In this document: in pieces, positions 53,067 through 62,004 of the stretch
Position numbering within the stretch: position 1 is the first letter of the stretch
Layout of the letters: the number at the start of each line of letters is the position of its first letter
The notes under the pieces: model-generated
Told to the model about the DNA's origin: nothing
The model's database searches: none
The model's input: the letters and a program-made list of their open reading frames with translations, nothing else
Translations under genes and position numbers: made by a program
DNA from: Methanosarcina sp. MTP4
GTDB taxonomy: Archaea; Halobacteriota; Methanosarcinia; Methanosarcinales; Methanosarcinaceae
Direction of reading: 5' to 3'
Length of the DNA: 64,000 bases
Assembly (NCBI RefSeq): GCF_000970045.1
Contig: NZ_CP009505.1
Span: 1,984,001-2,048,000, forward strand

Positions 53067-54779
53067 ATGAAAGAAATGAGTGGAGCAGAAGTCCTTATTA
53101 AGAGTCTGGAGGACCTGGGTGTCAAACACATCTTTGGCTATACGGGAGCAGCAATACTTCCGGTATTCCATGCCCTCAGGCACAGTGATATTGAGATTAT
53201 AGTTAATTCCAACGAGCAATCGGCAGCATTCAGCGCAGCAGGTTATTCACGGTCAAGCAACCAGGTAGGTGTAGCCATAGTCACATCCGGACCTGCCATA
53301 ACTAACACGCTCACCAGCGTTGCTGATGCCTATGGGGACAGCATTCCCCTGCTTGTATTTGCAGGGCAGGTCCCTGAGCATAAGATAGGCACCGATTCCT
53401 TCCAGCATATTAATGTCAAAGGCATCTTCAGGGATGCAGCCAAGAAGGTCATACAGCTCTCTAATGGTGATGACATAGAAGCCATAGTCAAGGATGCCTA
53501 TTACTTTGCAAAGTCAGGAAAACCCGGGCCTGTAGTCATAGATTTCCCTCTTGACAAACAGATGAAAAACCATGAGTATAATGGTACGGCCGTCACAAGG
53601 TTCGAGGGAAGTTATCACGATGACAGGCACCTGTGTGAGGAACAATGCAAAGCCTTTTTTGAGCTGCTGCTCAAATCCAGAAAGCCCCTGCTCTATCTTG
53701 GAGGCGGCCTGAACTCAAAAGCCGGAAGCCAGGCCATCAGGGAATTCAATGAGCTTTTCGGAATACCTTCTGTCAATACACTCATGGCAAAGGGCGTCGT
53801 TGACGAAAGGGATGACCTGAACCTGGGAATGCTGGGAATGTTCGGGACCCCATATGCGAACATGCTCATACAGGAGAACGACTTCTTCTTCGCTATCGGG
53901 GTAAGATGGGATGACCGGGTTGCAGAAAAGGTCGGGTTTGCAATAGGTACTGACATAGCTTACATTGATATCAATCCCGAGAAAATGCATCAGATAAAAA
54001 TCGAGCGCAGTCCGAAATTCACGTTCATCGGGGATGCTGCCACAGCGCTCCGCGACTTGCTGAACTATGCCCGGAAGTATAACATATATCTGGATATTCG
54101 GGAGTGGCAGATGCGGGCAAGAGACCTGAAAAGATCCTGGCCTCTGGATTACAACAGGACATCGGAATACATACAATCTGCCGAGGTCATTTCAATGCTT
54201 TCAGAATACGTTGACGGAAGCACAAAGATCACCACCGGTGTAGGCAACCACCAGATGCTCTCAGCACAATACCTACCAATGCAGTGCCCAAAATCTTTCA
54301 TGACTTCCGGCTCCTTTGGCACAATGGGCTTTTCCATGCCCACAGCAATCGGTGTCCATTATGCGAACCCGCATTCAGGAGTCATAGCAATCGATGGGGA
54401 CGGCAGCCTGAGGATGAATCTGGGAGAACTGCATACCATCGCATCGCTGGACCTTCCGATCAAGATACTCATGCTGAACAACAGAAGCGATGGTATGGTC
54501 CAGAACCTGCAGGATGCAGCTTACGAAGGAATGCGTACAGGAACGCAAAGGCCAAAAGATGTGCATTTTGCAGAGATTGCAAGGTCATTTGGCTTCAGTT
54601 ACGCTGAGAGAGTCAGCAGCAGAAATGATTTGAAAGAGAAAATTGAAGCATTTATGAATGCAGACGGACCCTGCTTCCTGGAAGCCTGCACGGACAGGGA
54701 AGAGGTCCTGTATCCGAAGGTCCCGGCAGGGGGATCTTATAAAGATATGATCATGGGACCGTACATTAAACCAACCTGA
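53067..54779 (+). CDS. ilvB: Acetolactate synthase large subunit-type ThDP enzyme
   Basis: 570 residues with the usual three domains. The catalytic Glu is in IVNSNEQSAAFSAAGYSR, the FAD-domain region is YLGGGLNSKAG and IGVRWDDR, and the ThDP site is GDGSLRMNLGEL through LMLNNRSDGMVQ. It makes acetolactate or acetohydroxybutyrate for branched-chain amino acids. No ilvN regulatory subunit gene is beside it, so this may be a stand-alone isozyme; a role in another ThDP pathway cannot be excluded. ATG 53067 follows GGGAG. Preceded by the Val-rich leader ORF. Confidence 0.88.
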   Translation: MKEMSGAEVLIKSLEDLGVKHIFGYTGAAILPVFHALRHSDIEIIVNSNEQSAAFSAAGYSRSSNQVGVAIVTSGPAITNTLTSVADAYGDSIPLLVFAGQVPEHKIGTDSFQHINVKGIFRDAAKKVIQLSNGDDIEAIVKDAYYFAKSGKPGPVVIDFPLDKQMKNHEYNGTAVTRFEGSYHDDRHLCEEQCKAFFELLLKSRKPLLYLGGGLNSKAGSQAIREFNELFGIPSVNTLMAKGVVDERDDLNLGMLGMFGTPYANMLIQENDFFFAIGVRWDDRVAEKVGFAIGTDIAYIDINPEKMHQIKIERSPKFTFIGDAATALRDLLNYARKYNIYLDIREWQMRARDLKRSWPLDYNRTSEYIQSAEVISMLSEYVDGSTKITTGVGNHQMLSAQYLPMQCPKSFMTSGSFGTMGFSMPTAIGVHYANPHSGVIAIDGDGSLRMNLGELHTIASLDLPIKILMLNNRSDGMVQNLQDAAYEGMRTGTQRPKDVHFAEIARSFGFSYAERVSSRNDLKEKIEAFMNADGPCFLEACTDREEVLYPKVPAGGSYKDMIMGPYIKPT

Positions 54780-55001
54780 CTATCTCAAAAACTATGTTAT
54801 GGAATCGCAGATGTTGTGGAATCTCAGGGGAAACCGAAAGCAGCGTTCCAGTCCCTTAGATTAGGGGAATCCGGGCAACGGCAACTCGAAGCTTTCCGAA
54901 TCCCCAGGAAACCTGGTTTCTGAGAAACCTGATGTGCGGCCCGAAGCATACCTCTCTTTTGGGTGGGGTAGCCGCAAGCAATTTGATTTTAAGTAAAAAG
55001 T

Positions 55002-55715
55002 TCAGAGCTCGGGATATTCAGTAAATTCCCTGGGCTTGCGGTCCGCTGAGCTGTAAACCACATGGATTACTTTTCCGTTCAGGGTCCGGTTAGTCTGTTC
55101 AATGCAGTAATTTTCCACGTACCCAATATCGATGCTTCCTATAACCACATTCTCCCCGGCAGTCATGGCAACCCGGCTGTCCTCGATGCCTGCAACCTTT
55201 CCCCTGTAGTTGCTGATGGGAGCTGTTTCTTCGGTATAAAAGCCGCTTTCATTTTCCATAATTACTTTCGGGGTGAAGGTTTCAGCCACGTCAAATTCAA
55301 GCTCAAAAGCCCTTCCCCTCAGATAGAGTTCTATAGTCCCGTCTTCAGCAGCCTTCCGGAAAGCGTCCGGGTTTGCGGTCACGGTATCGAAATCGCTGAA
55401 TATCTCGGAAAAACGGAGGGAGTTCTTGTCGAATTCAATCCCTTCATAAACCGGGGCTTCCCTGGAAGGGTATTTTTCGTACTCTGAGAGCTTGCTCTCA
55501 GGCCGGTCGGGAAGTCCTGGCTCAGGATTCAGGACCGTGGTTCCAGGTCCGTATACAACTGCTTTTTCGGCTTCTGCAGCAGCTTCTGCTTCTTCAACAG
55601 ATTCGGTTACTGCTGTTTCTTCCTCTCCGGCCTCCTCTTCAAGGCCCGAGCAGCCTGACATTGACATGAAACAAAAAATTACGAGAATAAACAGTATCAC
55701 ACACTTTACTTTCAT
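55002..55715 (-). CDS. Putative lipoprotein
   Basis: 237 residues. The N-terminus MKVKCVILFILVIFCFMSMS followed by GC is a lipoprotein signal with lipobox (MSGC, lipid-modified Cys at about 21). An Ala/Glu-rich spacer follows, then a beta-rich domain (GTIELYLRGRAFELEFDVAE, NYRGKVAGIEDSRVAMTAGENVVIGSIDIG, both split by eye) that resembles the propeptide-like region of archaeal reprolysin-type metalloproteases. The protease part is absent. ATG 55715 is used because the longer frame adds a region without signal features. Function unknown. Confidence 0.75.
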   Translation of the reverse strand: MKVKCVILFILVIFCFMSMSGCSGLEEEAGEEETAVTESVEEAEAAAEAEKAVVYGPGTTVLNPEPGLPDRPESKLSEYEKYPSREAPVYEGIEFDKNSLRFSEIFSDFDTVTANPDAFRKAAEDGTIELYLRGRAFELEFDVAETFTPKVIMENESGFYTEETAPISNYRGKVAGIEDSRVAMTAGENVVIGSIDIGYVENYCIEQTNRTLNGKVIHVVYSSADRKPREFTEYPEL

Positions 55716-55858
55716 GAAATCTCCTAAAAGATGATTGGCTTTAAAATATTTGTTATTATCGCAAAGTTTGCCTTGAATATGCAGGGTATGAAAAAAAATG
55801 GTTAATACCGGAGATAACAAAAGGACAAAAAAGCAATTTTAAGCAATATTCACCTAAT

Positions 55859-57511
55859 TTAAGGCTCATCATCCTTAGTTTTCACTTCAACCAGCCTCAC
55901 AACCCCGCCGGCTCCTTCTCTTCCCACGTCCATCTCCACCAGGTAGGTGTAATCCGAGATTTCCTCAAGCCCTCCTGCTCCGGAAGCTCCCACTATCAGC
56001 GAATAGATCTTTGCGTTGTACTTCTTCTTTGCCTCTTCCCAGCGGGTAAGCACAAGTTCGTCGGAGACCTCGGACTTCCCGTCCGTGATAAAGAGCAGGT
56101 CCGCACCCCGAAAGTCCTTTTCTTTAAGGCTCTTTAGCCCGGAAGCAAGCGCGGTGTTAAAGTCCGTCCCGCCCCCGAAGGTGTAGAGGAGGAAGTTCAG
56201 GAACTTTTCCGACATCCGCTTCCTGCTGCTGAGCTCGATTTCCAGGTGCTGGGTTGTGGAGGCGAAAAGGATGACTTTCATGTCCCGTTTCTGGGCGAGC
56301 ATCCTTTTTGCTATGGCAAGCACCGCGGATTTGGCAAGGGTCTGGGGAGCCCCGTGCATGGAACCCGAGGTATCCACAAGGACGATCAGGGGGCCTTTTG
56401 GTTTCAGGCGGGGCGGGCCTGTAAAGTGTTTTCCAAGCAGCTGGTAGCTAAGGAGCCTTCCTTCCAGCATGTCCGCGTAGAACTTTCTTTTCAGGGTCGG
56501 ATTCAGGAGTTTTGCGGCTTCCATTGGAAGGAGGTTGTTCAGGGAGTCGGAGAAGCGGACGGTCTGGATCCTGTTTTTCCCGAAGGGCGAGTAGCGTATG
56601 CGGTCTGCCGGAGGATCGAACTCCCGCCTTCCGATAAAGTCCACAATCCGCCTCAGGTCCGGGTTTTCTTCGAAAAAGCTTGAAAAGCGCCTGACCATCT
56701 TCAGGTGGACATAAAAGGGCTCTTTTTTAAGTTCCTTTACGGAATAGCTCCAGTTTCTGCCCGGAAAGAGGAGGGCAAGCAGGTCGAAGAGGTCCAGGTT
56801 TTCCTCCATCTCCGAGATGAACTCGTCCATCCTGCGGTAGAGTCCTTTCAGCATGCCGTCCAGGAAAGCCTGGTAGCCGTCCATCTGCATGAAGTTCAGG
56901 ACAGCTTCGCAAAGAGCCGTCTGCCCATTATTTGGTTCCAGATCCGGCTGACAAGGCTTGCCACCCCTGTCCGTGAGTCCTTCCTGAGAGCGGTTTCCCC
57001 AGAGGAGGAAAGTTTCTCTCAAGACCTTTTCGAATTCCCGGAGGACAGCCTCAATTTCGAACCCGAGTCCCTCTACGGAAGAATCGGAAGCTGCCGAAAA
57101 ACGTTCCATGACATCGTACACAAGCGGGAGGAGAAGCTTCAGGCAGGCAACGCCGGCTCCGGGACTTTTTCTCGCGATCTTTCGGAGTTTTGGCCAGGGT
57201 TTTGAGTTTTTCAGGGTCAGGAAAACAGGGTAAAAGGCTCCGAAATGCCCGATGAATTTTGCAGGGTCTTTTATTTCATAAGGCTGTCCGAAGAGGATTT
57301 CCTGGGTGATTACTTCAGCAATTTTTTCTCTCAGAGATCGGGGGATAGTCCTGGGCCGGGCAATTGTGCTTCTAAGCTCGCCTTCCAGCAGGGCTGCGGT
57401 CTGCTTCCGGACGGTAAGGGAGCCGTGCCAGGGCCTGTTTCTTGAAAAAAAAGAGTAAGTTTCTAGGGAGGGGTCATTCAGATTGTTCAGGAGACTATCC
57501 GATTTTTCCAT
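55859..57511 (-). CDS. VWA-domain protein, ViaA-like
   Basis: 550 residues. The C-terminal 200 hold a von Willebrand A domain with a complete MIDAS: VDTSGSMHG, GGGTDFN and FITDGKSE. The N-terminal part is helical, as in ViaA/CoxE-type partners of MoxR ATPases. It lies downstream of the RavA-like ATPase on the same strand, separated by about 440 bp holding a dispersed repeat and a tandem repeat. The pair probably works as a chaperone-type unit for metal or cofactor insertion, by analogy with RavA-ViaA. Confidence 0.88.
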   Translation of the reverse strand: MEKSDSLLNNLNDPSLETYSFFSRNRPWHGSLTVRKQTAALLEGELRSTIARPRTIPRSLREKIAEVITQEILFGQPYEIKDPAKFIGHFGAFYPVFLTLKNSKPWPKLRKIARKSPGAGVACLKLLLPLVYDVMERFSAASDSSVEGLGFEIEAVLREFEKVLRETFLLWGNRSQEGLTDRGGKPCQPDLEPNNGQTALCEAVLNFMQMDGYQAFLDGMLKGLYRRMDEFISEMEENLDLFDLLALLFPGRNWSYSVKELKKEPFYVHLKMVRRFSSFFEENPDLRRIVDFIGRREFDPPADRIRYSPFGKNRIQTVRFSDSLNNLLPMEAAKLLNPTLKRKFYADMLEGRLLSYQLLGKHFTGPPRLKPKGPLIVLVDTSGSMHGAPQTLAKSAVLAIAKRMLAQKRDMKVILFASTTQHLEIELSSRKRMSEKFLNFLLYTFGGGTDFNTALASGLKSLKEKDFRGADLLFITDGKSEVSDELVLTRWEEAKKKYNAKIYSLIVGASGAGGLEEISDYTYLVEMDVGREGAGGVVRLVEVKTKDDEP

Positions 57512-57555
57512 ATCAGTACCCTACTCCCTGCCTTCCGTTCTTTATGATAATTTGA

Positions 57556-57720
57556 ACCATAGTCTCGAATGCAAATATTCACATTTACATTATAACCACG
57601 GAAGACACGGAAAGCACGGAAAGATTGTGTTTCTATTTCCTTTATTCCGTGTCTTCCGTGCTTTCTGTGGTTAAACTTTCACTTGAGATTGGTGAAAGAA
57701 TTTTGGTTCTTGACTATAGT
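57556..57720 (+). repeat. Dispersed palindromic repeat (MITE-like), copy D
   Basis: Full copy from CATAGTCTCGAATG to TTGACTATAGT, with CACGGAAAGCACGGAAAG and its inverse. It sits between the RavA- and ViaA-like genes. Confidence 0.82.
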
Positions 57721-57743
57721 ATACGAATCCGGGTTTATCCTGG

Positions 57744-57935
57744 TTTGTTTGCTCTAGCTTGCTTATCCAGCTCGCTTATCCAGCTTGCTTATCCAGCTTG
57801 CTTATCCAGCTTGCTTATCCAGCTTGCTTATCCAGCTTGCTTATCCAGCTTGCTTATCCAGCTTGCTTATCCAGCTTGCTTATCCAGCTTGCTTATCCAG
57901 CTTGCTTATCTAGCTTGCTTATCCAGCTTGTTTAT
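57744..57935. repeat. 13-nt tandem repeat (cttgcttatccag)
   Basis: About 13 nearly identical copies of a 13-nt unit directly after copy D and before the end of the RavA-like gene. Confidence 0.85.
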
Positions 57936-57955
57936 TCCTTATTTTTCCGGTTTGT

Positions 57956-59473
57956 TTATCTCAACTTGAACCTGGACCCCAGCCCTTTCATGAACCCGGC
58001 AGAGCTGCTGCTCGAATCCGGGACCGGGACTTTTGCTTTCACTTCCGCATTTACTTCAGCTTCCGCTTCGACGTGTCCTGAGGGCCTGATTTGTAAACCG
58101 AGGACGGAACGGATTTCCTTCATAAGGCCCTCAATTTCGGAAAGTTCTTCACTTCTTGTATCGTGCAGGAGCAGGGCTTCGTTCCGGTCGAGGGTTGAGA
58201 GCCAGATGTTTGCCTCCATGAGGTCCCTGAGAAGTTCGCGTTCTTTTTCAAAGCGCTTTTTTACACCCTTCAACCTGCCTGCCAGGTCCTCATATTCGTT
58301 TTCAAAAACTTCCTTCTGAGCCGGGGAGAGAGCGGCAGTTTTCCCCGAACTTTCCTGTAGGGAATCGATTTCCCGGATGAGGTTATCGTAAGGGTAAATT
58401 CTGGAATCCCCTTCCCTTTTGAGTTTATAGCTGTGGTTCGGGTGCATGTTATGGTGCGCTTCCACCTCCTGCCTGAGGCTGAATTCTTCTCCGCAGCTGT
58501 CGCAGACTGTTCCAATCGGCAGCTCGTTTATCAGGGCGATGCTTATGGCAGCTTTCAGGTCCCCGGCATCCAGGCGCAGTTTCTCGGTGCTGATCCCGCC
58601 GGAGACCACGAGTTCGAAGACCGTTTTCCGGATTGCTTCGCGTTCTTCGGGGAGGTTCCAGAGCATGTGCTGGAGCAAAAGCGCCATCGTCCGGTCAACA
58701 GTCGGGCAGCCGCTGCTGCAGGCTGCAACTTTCAGCACCTGGACGACCTTTTTCCAGCGCCTGTCCGAGATTTCGATTTCCCGGAGCTGGAGAGCCCGCC
58801 TGAGTTCGGTGATGATAAGCTCGACATCAGGGTCAACGGGCAGGTTTTCCGCACTGGCACGCAGCTCTTCGATCTGGGACACCGAAATTTGTACGGCAGG
58901 TTCGAAGTCCCCGAGGGTCCGGAAGAGAAGGCTTCGGAAGTTCTCGTCGTCCTGGATATAGGCTAGCCTGTACCTGAAGAGGAAGCGGTCGTAGAGGGCT
59001 TCGAGACTTTCATCCTCTTCGGGAAGTTCATTGGACGCCCCGAAAACCGAGAGCAGGGGCACGTCTACAATCTCCCTTCCGTTGTGGTATTTGTGTTCGT
59101 TCAGGATGGTCAGGAGGCTGTTCAGGATAGCGCTGCTCGCCTTGAAGATCTCGTCCAGGAGGGCGAGGTGGGCGGTCGGGAGGCAGCCGTCGATTTTCCG
59201 CCGGAACTCGTCTTCTTCAAGGGCTTTTAAGGAAAGCGGGCCAAAGATCTCTTCGGGGGTGGAAAAGCTGGTCAGGAGGTAGTTAAAAAAGTTTCCGCCT
59301 TCGATTGACTGGCAGACATTTTTTGCAAGCAGGGTCTTGGCGGTGCCGGGTGGACCCAGGAAGAGCAGGTTTTCCCCTGAAAGGACGGCAAGCAGGGAGC
59401 CGTTGATTTCAGCTTCGCGCTCTTTGAAGTATTCCATGAATGCGGATTTGATTTCGAGAAGAGTTTCTTTCAG
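57956..59473 (-). CDS. MoxR/RavA-like AAA+ ATPase, apparent CTG start
   Basis: From CTG at 59473 the protein has 505 residues. Walker A GPPGTAKT, Walker B LALLDEIFKASSAILNSLL and sensor region FGASNELPEEDESLEALYDRF are those of RavA-type MoxR ATPases; the C-terminus is a long coiled-coil followed by a short low-complexity tail. GGGAGG lies 7 nt before the CTG, whereas ATG 59437 has no ribosome site; the added residues (LKETLLEIKSAF) form the N-terminal helix found in RavA. It is followed on the same strand by the VWA partner gene. Confidence 0.82.
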   Translation of the reverse strand: MKETLLEIKSAFMEYFKEREAEINGSLLAVLSGENLLFLGPPGTAKTLLAKNVCQSIEGGNFFNYLLTSFSTPEEIFGPLSLKALEEDEFRRKIDGCLPTAHLALLDEIFKASSAILNSLLTILNEHKYHNGREIVDVPLLSVFGASNELPEEDESLEALYDRFLFRYRLAYIQDDENFRSLLFRTLGDFEPAVQISVSQIEELRASAENLPVDPDVELIITELRRALQLREIEISDRRWKKVVQVLKVAACSSGCPTVDRTMALLLQHMLWNLPEEREAIRKTVFELVVSGGISTEKLRLDAGDLKAAISIALINELPIGTVCDSCGEEFSLRQEVEAHHNMHPNHSYKLKREGDSRIYPYDNLIREIDSLQESSGKTAALSPAQKEVFENEYEDLAGRLKGVKKRFEKERELLRDLMEANIWLSTLDRNEALLLHDTRSEELSEIEGLMKEIRSVLGLQIRPSGHVEAEAEVNAEVKAKVPVPDSSSSSAGFMKGLGSRFKLR

Positions 59474-59506
59474 GGTTTTGCCTCCCGCTTAGAAAAGTTG
59501 GATGAT

Positions 59507-59706
59507 GTTTTGTAGATAAGTATGGATTTGTAGATAAGTATGGATTTGTAGATAAGTATGGATTTGTAGATAAGTATGGATTTGTAGATAAGTATGGTTT
59601 TGTAGATAAGTATGGATTTGTAGATAAGTATGGATTTGTAGATAAGTATGGATTTGTAGATAAGTATGGATTTGTAGATAAGTATGGATTTGTAGATAAG
59701 TATGGT
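59507..59706. repeat. 18-nt tandem repeat (tttgtagataagtatgga)
   Basis: About 11 copies of an 18-nt unit just upstream of the RavA-like gene, so it lies in its promoter or leader region. It makes open frames in several phases that are not genes. Confidence 0.88.
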
Positions 59707-60093
59707 TTTGCAGGCAATCTGGTGCAATCCTGCACAGGCAGTTTTTTCTAAAGTCTTTAGCCTGATTCTATTTTAAACCTTCCAATTCTGTTTTTCTTTT
59801 TCTTGATCGTAAGTTGTGTCTTTCCCGAGTGTCAGCGAGGCCTGCCCAAAGCAATTGCCAAAATGAATAAGCACGTTTGAACTCAGCGAAAACCTTAAAG
59901 GAAATTTCAAAAAAGAAAAAATGCGGCTTCAGCTTTTAATTCTTCATCTTTTTCATTAAATTCAGGGGCAAGCCGGTTGCTTGCGCAACCGTGGGTGGGC
60001 ATGGGGTTGGGCTGCAAAATTGGAACCCCGGCGACGATCAAAAGACAGAGTCCAAAAACCCACTGGAAACCTGTAAATTCGTATAAAAATGGA
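59707..60093. other. Intergenic region with a hairpin
   Basis: About 390 bp. CGGTTGC (59974-59980) pairs with GCAACCG (59985-59991), followed by a G-rich tract. A 68-codon frame (59907-60113) overlapping the end of the ABC ATPase gene is doubtful. Confidence 0.5.
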
Positions 60094-60777
60094 CTACCTT
60101 CGTTTTTGCTCATCGCTAACTAAACTACCATCTTCAAGAGTAATTACTCTGTCAACATACTCAGTATGCCATGGTTCATGAGTTACCATTATAATTGTTT
60201 GGCCATATTTTTCATTCAGCTCTTTGAACACATCCAGTACTTGTTTTGAGTTTCGAGTGTCCAGGTTTGCACATGGCTCGTCAGCAAACAATATGTCAGG
60301 TTTTTTTGCTATGGCTCTTGCGATTGCCACTCTTTGTTTTTCTCCACCGGATAATTCATCAGGAATCCTGTTATGTTTTTCTTTTAGACCAACCTTATCT
60401 AATGCTTCAAGAGCAGTTTTGTAAGATTCCTTCCTTGATTTGCCTTCCATCATGGAGAGCACATAAACATTTTCTGCAGAGGTCATTTCATTTATAAGTG
60501 CATAATCCTGGAAGACATAACCGACCTGTGTCAGCCTGTAATAACTCCTTTCTGCTTCAGGCAAACTGGAAACCTTCAATCCCCGAATGGTATATTCCCC
60601 ATCTGTTGCGTCGTCCAATAATGCCAGTATCCTTAAAAGAGTCGTTTTTCCACTTCCGGACGCACCCATTATCGCTACAAATTCCCCTTTCTTTATTTCA
60701 AACGAAACACCCCTGAGAGCCTTTACAGCTGTTTCCCCTGTCCCGTAATACCTTTTCAGGTTTTTTACTGTGATCAT
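60094..60777 (-). CDS. ABC transporter ATP-binding protein, MacB/LolD type
   Basis: 227 residues. Walker A GASGSGKT, Q-loop YVFQDYALINEMTSAENVYVL, signature LSGGEKQR, Walker B DILFADEPCANLD and VTHE are present. It is the last gene of a four-gene minus-strand unit and lies 3 bp after the FtsX permease, so they form one transporter. TSAENVYVLSM and the pairing suggest an exporter or mechanotransmission complex. Confidence 0.93.
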   Translation of the reverse strand: MITVKNLKRYYGTGETAVKALRGVSFEIKKGEFVAIMGASGSGKTTLLRILALLDDATDGEYTIRGLKVSSLPEAERSYYRLTQVGYVFQDYALINEMTSAENVYVLSMMEGKSRKESYKTALEALDKVGLKEKHNRIPDELSGGEKQRVAIARAIAKKPDILFADEPCANLDTRNSKQVLDVFKELNEKYGQTIIMVTHEPWHTEYVDRVITLEDGSLVSDEQKRR

Positions 60778-60780
60778 TTT

Positions 60781-61992
60781 TTATCGACTCCAGATGGCTT
60801 TGAGTATGCTTTCTTTTGATACGCTCCAGGCAGGGAGTATCCCGGCTATCACCGATAGTGTAAGCATGGTAACTATGCTTTCGATAAGCAGCACCGGATC
60901 GATCTGGGGTCTTATTTCCATGGTTTCGTAGAATATTACCGGATTTGCCTGGAAGTAAAGCATAAGTGCAAAGTATAATACCAATCCTGCAAATATTCCT
61001 AAGGAAACATAGAACATGCTAAGGAACGCATAGGATAATACTATTGATCCTGGAGTAATGCCTACTGCTTTTAAAATACCGATCTCTTTTTTCCTATTAA
61101 GTACATTGATATAGATAATGATGAGGACCAGTGCTGCACCTACGATCAAACTCACAAACTTTGACATGACATCTATAGCACCCAGGCTTTGCATTGCTTG
61201 CCTTATGAGAGACTCTGATTTATCAGCCCATGTGAAGACTTGCTCATTCACCCCGGCTTCTCTGATCTTATCCTGTATTTGTTCTTCAGTCCCCTGCTTG
61301 TCAACCCTTACAACTACACTGGTAGCTTTACTCTCTTCCAAATCATATACTTCTTCAATTTCTTTGTAGTGAACTAAAGCATTAAGATCAACAAGTTCAA
61401 ATGTGCCTTCCATGATGCCTTTGACCTTATAGGTCCTTTTTACGCCATTGCTGTATGTTACATCAACAAGGGATCCTGCTCTGACTTCACCCAGGTTATC
61501 ATATATTTCTCCAAAAACTGGACTTGTGCCTGCGATTGCAGCACCAATGATGATCTCATCCCGGGAAAGTTCCCCTAAGAAATCCCCTTCAGTGATAATA
61601 TACGGGTATCGCGAAATTTCATACTCTTCTGTCGGAAGCAAACCCGTCACGGTTACTCCCACAACTTTCTGCTTATGCTCAATAGATGCTCCCACGTCCA
61701 GTCGTTTTGTTGCAGCCCTTACTCCTTCGACAGCCCGGACCTTCTGCAAGACATTATCAGCGTTGTTGATGTAGGTTTTGTCGCCTGTTGGTTCAATGAC
61801 AACGTCCCCGTAAGGGTAGTCCTGCATCATACCAGTAAATAGAACAGTCATTCCTCCTATCATTGATGGAAGGAACACCAGGTTCATAAAAATGAGCGAG
61901 AGAACAAAAACGATGAACATTAGTGTTTTTTTGTTCCCTCTTTTTACACTGCAGTATGCAATGAGAGCTCCCACCCTGATATCATTGATCAT
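60781..61992 (-). CDS. FtsX-family ABC permease
   Basis: 403 residues. One N-terminal helix (TLMFIVFVLSLIFMNLVFLP), an extracytoplasmic MacB-PCD domain of about 200 residues, then three helices, with NRKKEIGILKAVGITPGSIVLSYAFL as the FtsX signature. It ends 3 bp before the ATPase gene. The exported substrate is unknown; the upstream CARDB protein may be its surface partner. Confidence 0.92.
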   Translation of the reverse strand: MINDIRVGALIAYCSVKRGNKKTLMFIVFVLSLIFMNLVFLPSMIGGMTVLFTGMMQDYPYGDVVIEPTGDKTYINNADNVLQKVRAVEGVRAATKRLDVGASIEHKQKVVGVTVTGLLPTEEYEISRYPYIITEGDFLGELSRDEIIIGAAIAGTSPVFGEIYDNLGEVRAGSLVDVTYSNGVKRTYKVKGIMEGTFELVDLNALVHYKEIEEVYDLEESKATSVVVRVDKQGTEEQIQDKIREAGVNEQVFTWADKSESLIRQAMQSLGAIDVMSKFVSLIVGAALVLIIIYINVLNRKKEIGILKAVGITPGSIVLSYAFLSMFYVSLGIFAGLVLYFALMLYFQANPVIFYETMEIRPQIDPVLLIESIVTMLTLSVIAGILPAWSVSKESILKAIWSR

Positions 61993-62004
61993 ATTGGAGA
62001 CCTC

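Noticed and set aside
57625-58319. Frames with repeated IQLAYPACL units
   Set aside because: They are translations of the 13-nt tandem array and of the antisense of the RavA-like gene.
59409-59735. Frames with repeated NPYLST or KSILIY units
   Set aside because: They translate the 18-nt tandem repeat in different phases; no gene features.
59907-60113. 68-codon frame overlapping the end of the ABC ATPase gene
   Set aside because: It includes the 59974 hairpin and a G-rich tract, lacks a separate ribosome site, and its sequence looks like translated repeat DNA.
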